The position numbers and the translations under genes were made by a program. A stretch of 64,000 nucleotides of DNA from DASRQZ01 sp964571275 (GTDB lineage Bacteria > Myxococcota_A > Polyangia > Fen-1088), in contig CAZNCQ010000008.1 of assembly GCA_964571275.1 (NCBI GenBank), positions 1 through 64,000 on the forward strand. Reading direction: 5' to 3'. This document shows, piece after piece, positions 38,289-45,308 of the stretch (positions within the stretch are counted from its first letter, which is position 1; every line of letters begins with the position of its first letter). The notes under the pieces are model-generated. The model worked only from the letters and a program-made list of their open reading frames with translations. It was not told where the DNA came from and did not search any database.

Positions 38289-39791
38289 ATGACTTCGACC
38301 TTCGAACACCGCGATCCCGACACCGTGTTGAACGAACTTTCGCCGGGGAAGTTCCTCGGCCGATACCAGATCACGCGGCTCATCGGGCGGGGCGGGATGG
38401 GGTGCGTGTACGAGGCGGTTCATCGCGACCTCGGCAAGCGGGTCGCGATCAAGACGTTGTTGTCGTCGCTGGCGGCCAGCCCGGAGGCGCGCGGGCGGTT
38501 CTTGCGCGAGGGGCAGGCGGCGTCGCGCATCCGCCACCCACATGTCGTCGATGTGACCGACGTCGTCGCCGACGGGCCGACGAGCTACCTGGTGATGGAG
38601 TACCTGGAGGGCGAGGACCTGTCGTCGCGGCTCGAGCGCCGGGGCGCGCTGGCGCTCAGCGAGGCGGCCGACATCCTGTTGCCGGTGATCGCGGCGATCG
38701 CGGCGGCGCACGAGCTGGGCGTAATTCACCGCGATCTCAAGCCGGAGAACATCTTCCTCGCGCGCGCCAGCTTCGGTGGGCCGTGTCCCAAGGTGGTCGA
38801 CTTCGGGATCTCCAAGGTGCTCGGCGATCCGACCGCGATCGCGCTCACCGCGACGTCGGCGGTGTTCGGCACGATGTTCTATCTGCCGCCCGAGCAGCTG
38901 GGCGGCTCGCGCGAGGCCGACGCGCGGGGCGATCAGTACGCGCTGGGAGTGATCTTGTATGAATGTGTGACCGGGCACCGCGCGTTCGAGGCCACGAGCA
39001 TCTATGGCATTCTCAAGAGCGTCGCCGAGGGCGTCTACCCACCCGCGCGGTCGTGGCGTCCCGAGTTGCCGCCACGCCTGGAGGCGGCGATCGATCGCGC
39101 GATGCGGCTCAATCCCGCGGCGCGCTTCTCGTCGGTGCGCGCGCTCGGTCCGGAGCTGTTGCCGCACGCGAGCGCGGCCGTGCGCGCGGTGTGGGCGCCG
39201 GTGTTCGACGGTGCCGGCGACGCCGCGCCGCCCGATCGAACGGTCGAGGCGGCAGAGAGGGAGCCGAGCGATGCGGCGAACGTCAGGCTGGCGCGCGCGT
39301 CGGCGGGGACCACCCGGCGGATGGGCACGGGAACGATGTTGCTGCCGGCGTGGGACGGGAGACATCGGCCGCCGACGATCGAGCTCTGCGAGCCGGCGCT
39401 TCCGATCGACGATCTCGGTCCGCCTCGATCCTGGGGGCCGAGAATCGCGGTGATTTGCCTCGCCGTGTTCGCGGCGACGGCGGCGATCGTGAGCGGCGTG
39501 CGCCGGACGCCGGTCCCGGCCGAGCCCGTGGAGCCGGAGTCGACGCCACGGCCGATGCGTGTGACGCCGTCGGCGCCGTCGGCGCCGCTTCCCGTGGTCC
39601 CGGCCCTGCCCGAATCATCGGTCCGCGCTCCGATCCCACCAACCGCCGACCCGGCTGCGCCGCGATCGTTGCGTCGTGATTCCCGGGGCGTCCAGCGCGC
39701 GCCCACGACCCGACGGCGCAAGTCGAGGACCCCGCCCGAGGCGCTCAACCCGGGGCCCGAGGTTCACACGAACGTACCGATACCCGATTGA
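38289..39791 (+). CDS. Transmembrane Ser/Thr kinase, PpkA-like, next to T6SS
   Basis: A 500-aa kinase with its catalytic domain at about 26-290: GRGGMGCVYEAVH (33-45), AIK (K55), HRDLKPEN (D149, N154) and VVDFGIS (D171). A single transmembrane helix lies near 385-405 (AVICLAVFAATAAIVSGV), followed by a short Pro/Ala-rich outer part with no recognisable sensor domain. It is divergent from tssJ across 117 bp. By analogy with PpkA, it would phosphorylate the TagH pathway and start T6SS assembly. That role is inferred from position and from the FHA and TagF partners; the kinase assignment itself is secure. Confidence 0.9.
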   Translation: MTSTFEHRDPDTVLNELSPGKFLGRYQITRLIGRGGMGCVYEAVHRDLGKRVAIKTLLSSLAASPEARGRFLREGQAASRIRHPHVVDVTDVVADGPTSYLVMEYLEGEDLSSRLERRGALALSEAADILLPVIAAIAAAHELGVIHRDLKPENIFLARASFGGPCPKVVDFGISKVLGDPTAIALTATSAVFGTMFYLPPEQLGGSREADARGDQYALGVILYECVTGHRAFEATSIYGILKSVAEGVYPPARSWRPELPPRLEAAIDRAMRLNPAARFSSVRALGPELLPHASAAVRAVWAPVFDGAGDAAPPDRTVEAAEREPSDAANVRLARASAGTTRRMGTGTMLLPAWDGRHRPPTIELCEPALPIDDLGPPRSWGPRIAVICLAVFAATAAIVSGVRRTPVPAEPVEPESTPRPMRVTPSAPSAPLPVVPALPESSVRAPIPPTADPAAPRSLRRDSRGVQRAPTTRRRKSRTPPEALNPGPEVHTNVPIPD

Positions 39792-39818
39792 GATGATCTG
39801 CCGAGTCGGGGGGGCCGG

Positions 39819-41294
39819 TCAGTTTCGGACGCTCGGTGAGGTCAGCGCCAGCAGCAGCTCCCACGTGAACTCTTGCCCCTCGTAGAACGCTTGAACGCCG
39901 ACGCGTTCGTCGCGCCCGTGCGCGCGTACGTCGTCGACGTCGCTGAACAGCCCCGAGACGCCGTAGGTCGGAATGCTGGCTGCGCGCAGGAAGCGGCCGT
40001 CGGAGGCGCCGGTGCTCATCACCGGCAGCACCGGAACGCCCGGCCAAAGACGCGTGGTCACGGCCGTGACCGCCTGGAAGAGCTCCGGCATGAGCGGCGA
40101 GTCGGGGCCGAAGTCGACGCGTCCGGTGGCCTTGATGCTGACGGCATCGTCGGCGATCGCGCGTTCGAGCGCGTGCCGGACATCGTCGACGGAGTCGCCG
40201 GGCAGAAGGCGGCAGTTCACGATCGCGGTGGCGAGCTGCGGGAGCGCGTTGTCGGCGTGCCCGCCCTGCGCGCGCGTGGGGACGCAGGTCGTGCGCAGGC
40301 GCGCGTCGTAAAACGGCAGCGCCGACAGCCGCGCGACAGCCGCGGAGTCGAGCGGTTTGCCGGCCTCGGTCGCTGCGATCGTGCGCAGGTCGGTCGCGAT
40401 AGGACCGGTCTCCAAGGTGGCCAGTCGCGCGAAGTAGGCACGGGTCACCGGCGTCAGGCGCGCGTCGAAGGCGTGGTCGTGCACGGCGATCAGCGCGTGG
40501 GCCAGGCGGACGATCGCGTTGTCCCGCTCGGGCAGGGAGCTGTGGCCGCCCTTGTTGTGCACCTCGAGGCGGAACGTGAAGTAACCCTTCTCGCTGGCCT
40601 GCACGTCGTTGGCGCGGCGATGGCCGGCCTTGAGCTCGCCGCCGCCGCCCTCGTTCAGCGCGTAGGCCGCGCGGAGCAGCTCGGGCGCGTGGGCGAGCAG
40701 CCATTCGACGCCGTTCTCGTCGCCGGCTTCTTCGTCGGCAGTCAGCGCCAGGATGACGTCGCGATCGAGTGGCCGCTTCTCGCGATGCAGGCGCAGCAGG
40801 TTCACCACCCAGAACGCGTCGAGCGACTTCATGTCGTGCGTGCCGCGGCCGTAGTAGTAGCCGTCGCGTTCGGTGAAGCGAAAGGGATCGATGGACCAGT
40901 CTTCGCGGTGGGCTTCGACGACGTCGAGGTGGCCGAGCAGGAGGAGCGGTGGCCGGTGTCCCGCTCCGTGCAGCCGCGCGACCAGGTTCTGCTTGGTGGG
41001 CGAGGGCCCGAGGATGTGGATGTCGGTGTCGGGAATTCCGGCGGCGCGCAAGCGTCTGGCGACGGCTTCAGCGGCGGGAGCGGTGCTGCCGTGCTCGTGG
41101 GTGGTGTCGATCTCGACCAGCTCGCGAAAGATGTCGAGGGCGGCCCGGCGTTCGGCGGGCGGCGGTGTCGGCGCCGGCGGCGGACTGGGTGTGACCGCGG
41201 CGAGCGTGAGCGAGATCAGCGGAGCCAGGAGCGTGAGGGAGAGCAGGGGAGGCACGAGCGTGAGCGAGATCAGGGGAGCAACGAGCGCGGGCAT
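39819..41294 (-). CDS. Exported M20-family metallopeptidase
   Basis: Zinc exo- or carboxypeptidase of the M20/DapE-ArgE type, 491 aa. The metal and catalytic residues are visible: LLLGHLDVVEAH, YYGRGTHDMKSLDA, LTADEEAGDENG, and the dimerisation domain NKGGHSSLPERDN. The N-terminus is a hydrophobic leader built from three nine-residue units (APLISLTL, PPLLSLTL, APLISLTL), encoded by a 27-bp tandem repeat. It is followed by a Pro-rich spacer, so the enzyme is probably exported or membrane-bound. It stands 27 bp from the convergent kinase stop. The substrate is not predictable. Confidence 0.92.
   Translation of the reverse strand: MPALVAPLISLTLVPPLLSLTLLAPLISLTLAAVTPSPPPAPTPPPAERRAALDIFRELVEIDTTHEHGSTAPAAEAVARRLRAAGIPDTDIHILGPSPTKQNLVARLHGAGHRPPLLLLGHLDVVEAHREDWSIDPFRFTERDGYYYGRGTHDMKSLDAFWVVNLLRLHREKRPLDRDVILALTADEEAGDENGVEWLLAHAPELLRAAYALNEGGGGELKAGHRRANDVQASEKGYFTFRLEVHNKGGHSSLPERDNAIVRLAHALIAVHDHAFDARLTPVTRAYFARLATLETGPIATDLRTIAATEAGKPLDSAAVARLSALPFYDARLRTTCVPTRAQGGHADNALPQLATAIVNCRLLPGDSVDDVRHALERAIADDAVSIKATGRVDFGPDSPLMPELFQAVTAVTTRLWPGVPVLPVMSTGASDGRFLRAASIPTYGVSGLFSDVDDVRAHGRDERVGVQAFYEGQEFTWELLLALTSPSVRN
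41204..41284. repeat. 27-bp tandem repeat inside the M20 peptidase leader
   Basis: Three successive 27-bp units, each starting GCGTGAG, with a few differences between copies. They encode the period-9 hydrophobic repeat of the peptidase signal region. Each unit is in frame, so copy-number change would lengthen or shorten the leader without a frameshift. Confidence 0.85.
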
Positions 41295-41351
41295 CGGTGG
41301 CCGGTGGATTGTGCCACGCGCGCGAGCCGCCGGGGCGCCGACCCGCTCCGG

Positions 41352-41741
41352 TCAGCCGTCGCCGTCGTTGAACGCCCCGGTTTCCTCTTCTTCGTCGATC
41401 GTGTAGCGCGCCCAGGGCACCGCCTGCAGCCGGCGCAGCCCGATCGGTTCCCCCGACGCTTCGCTGAGACCGTAGCCGCCGCTCGGGATCTTGGCGAGCG
41501 CGCGCTCGATCTCGGCGAGCAACGCCCGGTCGTGGCCGGCGAAGGTCACGCTGTCGTCCTGCTCGCGCGTCTGCTCCGCAGCGTCGACCGGCTCGGTCTG
41601 TGGCTCGGCTTCGCGCATGGTCGATTCGTCGCCGGCCAGCCGTTCGACCAGCTTCTGGCGCAGCTCGACCAGGCGATCGCGCAGGCGCGCGACGTCGGCT
41701 CCCGTCAACCCCGATCGATTCTCGGCGCTCAGGTTGGTCAT
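41352..41741 (-). CDS. DksA/TraR-family protein lacking the zinc-finger cysteines
   Basis: A 129-aa protein with the DksA/TraR layout: an N-terminal coiled coil (RLRDRLVELRQKLVERLAG), an acidic segment (EQTREQDDSVTF), the second helix (LLAEIERALAKIPSGGYGLS) and the C-terminal fold ASGEPIGLRRLQAVPWARYT. All four cysteines of the canonical zinc finger are replaced: CxxC reads as SEAS, and the second pair is absent. The family normally binds RNA polymerase through the secondary channel together with ppGpp. Zinc-free variants exist in other bacteria. It ends in an acidic tail. Start at ATG 41741. Confidence 0.85.
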   Translation of the reverse strand: MTNLSAENRSGLTGADVARLRDRLVELRQKLVERLAGDESTMREAEPQTEPVDAAEQTREQDDSVTFAGHDRALLAEIERALAKIPSGGYGLSEASGEPIGLRRLQAVPWARYTIDEEEETGAFNDGDG

Positions 41742-42071
41742 GGCTGGTGCGCGGCGATGATCCGCGCGATCCCAACCTGCATCCGCCGTCGCGTGCCGCA
41801 AGTGCCGGCGACCCCCGAGACCAACCGGGGTCCGCAAATGAAGCCCGAGCGGTGCGGCGAGGGCCGCGGTTTCCGGTGCGTCAGTCGCCGGACGCGCCGC
41901 GCAGGCGGCCTGGAAACGACCACGAATGGTGAGCCGTTCCCGCAGGTCGCGAACACCATGTGTGGGTCGAATTGCGCCCTCGGAGACTAACCTCATGATC
42001 GTCAGCGCCGAATCCCGTTCGTCCGTCGCCAGGTCGTTTCGGTTCGCCGTTTCGATCTTTCCTGTCATTCG
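41742..42071. other. Non-coding stretch before the scaffold gap
   Basis: About 330 bp with no convincing gene on either strand. It would hold the promoter of the DksA-like gene on one side. If the scaffold gap is spurious, it also holds the 5' region of the polygalacturonase: the plus frame leading into the gap is open from 41926 and matches the downstream frame. Confidence 0.5.
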
Positions 42072-42126
42072 CAAACAGGTGCGCAAGCAGGTGCGCGAGC
42101 ACGCGCGCATGCGCACGGGCCGCGTG
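42072..42126. repeat. 55-bp direct repeat, left copy (contig end)
   Basis: Exactly identical to 42227-42281 on the other side of the N run. Such matching ends are expected when two contigs that overlap by one k-mer are scaffolded without merging. Confidence 0.9.
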
Positions 42127-42226
42127 NNNNNNNNNNNNNNNNNNNNNNNNNNNNNNNNNNNNNNNNNNNNNNNNNNNNNNNNNNNNNNNNNNNNNNNNNN
42201 NNNNNNNNNNNNNNNNNNNNNNNNNN
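42127..42226. other. Assembly gap (100 N)
   Basis: A run of exactly 100 N, a common default for gaps of unknown size. It is flanked by the 55-bp identical ends described at 42072 and 42227, so the true gap is probably zero or negative. Confidence 0.97.
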
Positions 42227-42281
42227 CAAACAGGTGCGCAAGCAGGTGCGCGAGCACGCGCGCATGCGCACGGGCCGCGTG
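42227..42281. repeat. 55-bp direct repeat, right copy (contig start)
   Basis: Identical to the left copy; encodes the N-terminal region of the polygalacturonase leader (reading through REHARMRTGRV). Confidence 0.9.
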
Positions 42282-43763
42282 GCGCGGGTCGCGCACCTCG
42301 TGACGCTGGCGGCGAGCGCGGTCGCGCTTCAGGCGGGCTGCTGGCGCGCCGCGGATTCGGGACGCAACGACGCCGGGATCGATATCATGACCGGCGCGGG
42401 CGGCGCCCCGATGGGCGCGGGAGGGATGGTGATGGACGCGGGCGCCGCGGGTGCGGACGGCGCTGTGCTCCCGACCGCGTCGTGCGATGCGATCGGCACC
42501 GCGCCGGTGCTCCCCGCTACGGTCTGCGCCACGATCATGGCGACCAAGACCGTCACCAGCGGGATTCCGACTGACGAGTCGACCCTGGACACGATGACCA
42601 TCCAGAGCGCTCTCGATACCTGTCCCGCTGGACAGGCCGTACGCCTGGTGACCGACGGCGCCGACAACGTCGCGTTTCTTTCGGGCGGCCTCTTTCTCCG
42701 GAACGGCGTGACGTTGTGGCTGGACGACGGCGTCACCGTGTTCGGATCGCGCAACCCGCGCGACTTCGACGGTACGCCTGGTAGTGGCAAGTGCGGCTTG
42801 ACCGGGAGCAACACCGATTGCAACGGCCTCATCAACGTCGTCGGCGCGCAGAACGCCGCCCTCATGGGAACCGGAACCCTCGACGGGCGCGGCGGCGAGC
42901 TGATCATCGGCGGCACGACGAACTGGTGGGATCTCGAGGACGCCGACCAGGGCAATCTGGTGGCGCCGCGCATGGTCTGGGTGCGTCCCGGCAACGGCTT
43001 CGTGCTCTCGGGGGTGACCCTCAAGAACGCGCCGAAGTTCCACGTCGTCATCGAGCGCACCACCGGGTTCACGGTGTGGGGCATCACCATCAACACCCCG
43101 GCCGACTCGGTCAACACCGACGGCGTCGACCCGTCGGCGTCGACCAACGGGATCATCGCCTACAACAAGATCAGCACCGGTGACGACAACATCGCGATCA
43201 AGGCGTCGGGGCCGCCGAGCGTCAGCAACATCGTCATCGCGCACAACCACTTCGGCCATGGTCACGGCATGTCGATCGGCAGCGAGACCAACGCCGGCGT
43301 GCAGAACGTCGCCGTGTGCGACCTGACGATCGACGGCGCGCAGAATGGACTCCGCATCAAGTCCGACGCCAGCCGTGGCGGCGTCGTGCAACAGGTCAGC
43401 TACACCGACGTCTGCATGCGCAACGTCAGCGACCCGCTGGTCTTCGATTCGTATTACAGCAGCGCCACCGGCACGTTGATTCCCTGGTTCAAGGACATCA
43501 CCATCCGGAACGTGCACAGCCTGTCCGGCGGCAAGCTGGTTTTCCGTGGCTGGGACGCCGCCCACACCGAGGCGTTGACGCTCGACAACGTCGTCCTCGA
43601 CACCGCGCCCACCAGCATCAACGCCAGCAACGTCGCGCTCACCATGGGCCCGAATCCGGTCGTGAACATCGCTCCGACGGGCACCACCAACGTCACCCTG
43701 ACCAACGGGGTCACCGCTGCGGCGGCTCCGCGCGACTGCACGAACGCCTGGGTTACGTTCTAG
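42264..43763 (+). CDS. GH28 polygalacturonase, lipoprotein
   Basis: Hydrolyses polygalacturonic acid. From the ATG at 42264 it is 499 aa with a lipoprotein signal (VAHLVTLAASAVALQAG then Cys), a Gly/Ala-rich linker and the GH28 beta-helix. All four GH28 motifs are present: NTDGVD, STGDDNIAIK (catalytic Asp pair), FGHGHGMSIGSE (His) and NGLRIKSD. The frame extends upstream through the repeat to the N run. If the two contig ends are merged, it would stay open to about 41926, so the start is uncertain. With the PL1 lyase it gives two surface-anchored pectinases in the window. Confidence 0.92.
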   Translation: MRTGRVARVAHLVTLAASAVALQAGCWRAADSGRNDAGIDIMTGAGGAPMGAGGMVMDAGAAGADGAVLPTASCDAIGTAPVLPATVCATIMATKTVTSGIPTDESTLDTMTIQSALDTCPAGQAVRLVTDGADNVAFLSGGLFLRNGVTLWLDDGVTVFGSRNPRDFDGTPGSGKCGLTGSNTDCNGLINVVGAQNAALMGTGTLDGRGGELIIGGTTNWWDLEDADQGNLVAPRMVWVRPGNGFVLSGVTLKNAPKFHVVIERTTGFTVWGITINTPADSVNTDGVDPSASTNGIIAYNKISTGDDNIAIKASGPPSVSNIVIAHNHFGHGHGMSIGSETNAGVQNVAVCDLTIDGAQNGLRIKSDASRGGVVQQVSYTDVCMRNVSDPLVFDSYYSSATGTLIPWFKDITIRNVHSLSGGKLVFRGWDAAHTEALTLDNVVLDTAPTSINASNVALTMGPNPVVNIAPTGTTNVTLTNGVTAAAAPRDCTNAWVTF

Positions 43764-43768
43764 CCCCC

Positions 43769-43792
43769 TAGAGCTCGCCTTAGAGCTCGCCT
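43769..43792. repeat. Two adjacent copies of a 12-bp repeat
   Basis: TAGAGCTCGCCT occurs twice in a row just after the polygalacturonase stop. Function unknown; it is the only clear structure in the 154-bp gap before the sigma-factor gene. Confidence 0.6.
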
Positions 43793-43917
43793 AAAGCGGG
43801 CGGACGCACGCCGCTCGCCAATCGACCTCCCGCCTGGAAATCGGGCAAGCTGCGTGTCGCCGGTGACAGATCGCCGGGCGGCCGGTGTTCCCTGGATATG
43901 CGGGAGGCGATCCAAAC

Positions 43918-44421
43918 GTGCCAGTCGATATCGAAGGCTTCTACCAGAGGTATGCACCCATGGTCCTGAGGCGCTGTCGGGCGTTGCTTCGCAACGACGC
44001 GAAGGCGCAGGACGCGATGCAGGACGTCTTCGTAGCCCTGTTGCGTCATCAGGATCGCTTACAGGATGAAGCGCCCGCGGCGTTGCTGTTGCGCGTCGCC
44101 ACCAACGTATGCCTGAACCGCCTGCGCACGGAGCGCCGCCGGCCCGAAGACGCCGACGACGAGCAGCTCTTGCAGATCGCCGGAACCTCGGACGCCGAGA
44201 GCGATGGGCGGACGCTGGCGCGCGATCTGCTGGCGAAGCTCTTCCGGACGGATGATCCGCTCGCGGCGAGCACGCAGACCATCGCGGTCATGCACCTGGT
44301 CGACGGGATGACGCTGGAAGAGGTCGCCCGCGAGGCGGGCCTGTCGGTCTCGGGCGTCCGCAAGCGCCTGCGCACGGCACGCGCTCGCCTCACGCAGCTG
44401 GAAGGAGCGGTACCGACATGA
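43918..44421 (+). CDS. ECF-type RNA polymerase sigma factor
   Basis: A 167-aa sigma-70 family factor with region 2 at about 5-75 (FYQRYAPMVLRRCRALLRND, QDAMQDVFVALLRH, LLLRVATNVCLNRLR). A short linker leads to region 4 at about 105-160 (MTLEEVAREAGLSVSGVRKR), the -35 recognition helix-turn-helix. The GTG at 43918 is chosen because GGGAGG lies 10 bp upstream; a GTG at 43885 would add 11 residues with no clear ribosome site. The stop overlaps the next ATG (ATGA). It probably controls the downstream TM regulator and caspase-like gene. Confidence 0.88.
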   Translation: MPVDIEGFYQRYAPMVLRRCRALLRNDAKAQDAMQDVFVALLRHQDRLQDEAPAALLLRVATNVCLNRLRTERRRPEDADDEQLLQIAGTSDAESDGRTLARDLLAKLFRTDDPLAASTQTIAVMHLVDGMTLEEVAREAGLSVSGVRKRLRTARARLTQLEGAVPT

Positions 44422-45308
44422 GCTCAGCGCACAATGATTCATCGAAGAAAGTCCCGGCCTGGTTGCTGGAGCGGGCGGCGCAAGGCGAGCTGGCCCCTTC
44501 CCAGGTCGACGAGCTGAGAGCGCGTTTGTCGGCCGAAGGCCGGTCGCTGGAGGCCGAGCTCGCGGCGCTCGCGACGTCGAACGTGGAGATCCATTCCCAG
44601 GTCGACAAGGACGGGACGATGTCCGAGATCCGCCGGCGAGCGGCCCGCGCCGTGGAGACACCCTCGCAGCGACGGAGTCTCAACTTCTGGATCGCGCCGC
44701 TGGCGCTCGCGGGCTCGCTGGGCATCGGCCTTCTGCTGCTGCGCCCGGGGCACGGGGTGTCGCCTTCGCCGCGGCATGCAGGCCCGACGGTCGAGGCTCA
44801 GCCGGGCGGCGCCGAGCCGGAAGAGCAGATCGAGTTCAAGGGGACGGAACCGTCGGTGTCGCCGCGGCTATGGGTGTACCGGCACAGGACGGCGGCAGAG
44901 AATCAGCAACCGGAACGGCTGAGCGACGGCGCGCGCGCCACGCGCGGCGACCTCCTGCAGCTGGCGTATGCCGCCGGGCGCGACGGCCGCTATGGCGTGC
45001 TGCTGTCGATCGACGGCGCCGGCCGCGTGACCCAACACCTGCCCGAGCCCGGCGCCAGCGCCGCGGCTGTGTTGCGCTCGTCGAACGAGATCCATCTGCC
45101 GTCGGCCTACGAGCTCGACGATGCGCCCGGATTCGAGCGCTTCCTGCTCATCACCTCGACCCAGCCGTTTCCCGTCGCGGCGGCGCTGGACGCCGCGCGC
45201 GCCCTCGCCGGGCAAGGGACCAGCGCCCGCACGGCGCCGCTCCCGCTTTCGCCTGCATTCCACCAGACCTCGGTCTTGTTGCAGAAGGCCAGCAAAGGAA
45301 CGCCATGA
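44418..45308 (+). CDS. Single-TM regulator with DUF4384-like outer domain, anti-sigma-like
   Basis: A 296-aa protein: a cytoplasmic helical N-terminus (1-85, VPAWLLERAAQGELAPSQVD), a transmembrane helix at about 90-108 (FWIAPLALAGSLGIGLLLL), a Pro/Glu-rich linker, then an outer domain at about 150-290. That domain contains RGDLLQLAYAAGRDGRYGVL and VTQHLPEPG, resembling DUF4384 domains I associate with kinases and caspase-like proteins. The layout and coupling to the sigma factor suggest anti-sigma function, but no canonical zinc anti-sigma motif is present. It overlaps both neighbours by 4 bp. Confidence 0.75.
   Translation: MSSAHNDSSKKVPAWLLERAAQGELAPSQVDELRARLSAEGRSLEAELAALATSNVEIHSQVDKDGTMSEIRRRAARAVETPSQRRSLNFWIAPLALAGSLGIGLLLLRPGHGVSPSPRHAGPTVEAQPGGAEPEEQIEFKGTEPSVSPRLWVYRHRTAAENQQPERLSDGARATRGDLLQLAYAAGRDGRYGVLLSIDGAGRVTQHLPEPGASAAAVLRSSNEIHLPSAYELDDAPGFERFLLITSTQPFPVAAALDAARALAGQGTSARTAPLPLSPAFHQTSVLLQKASKGTP

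Noticed and set aside
42072..42281. 55-bp direct repeat as target-site duplication or att site of a mobile element
   Set aside because: The only thing between the copies is a 100-N run, and exact contig-end overlap explains it more simply. No transposase or integrase is nearby.
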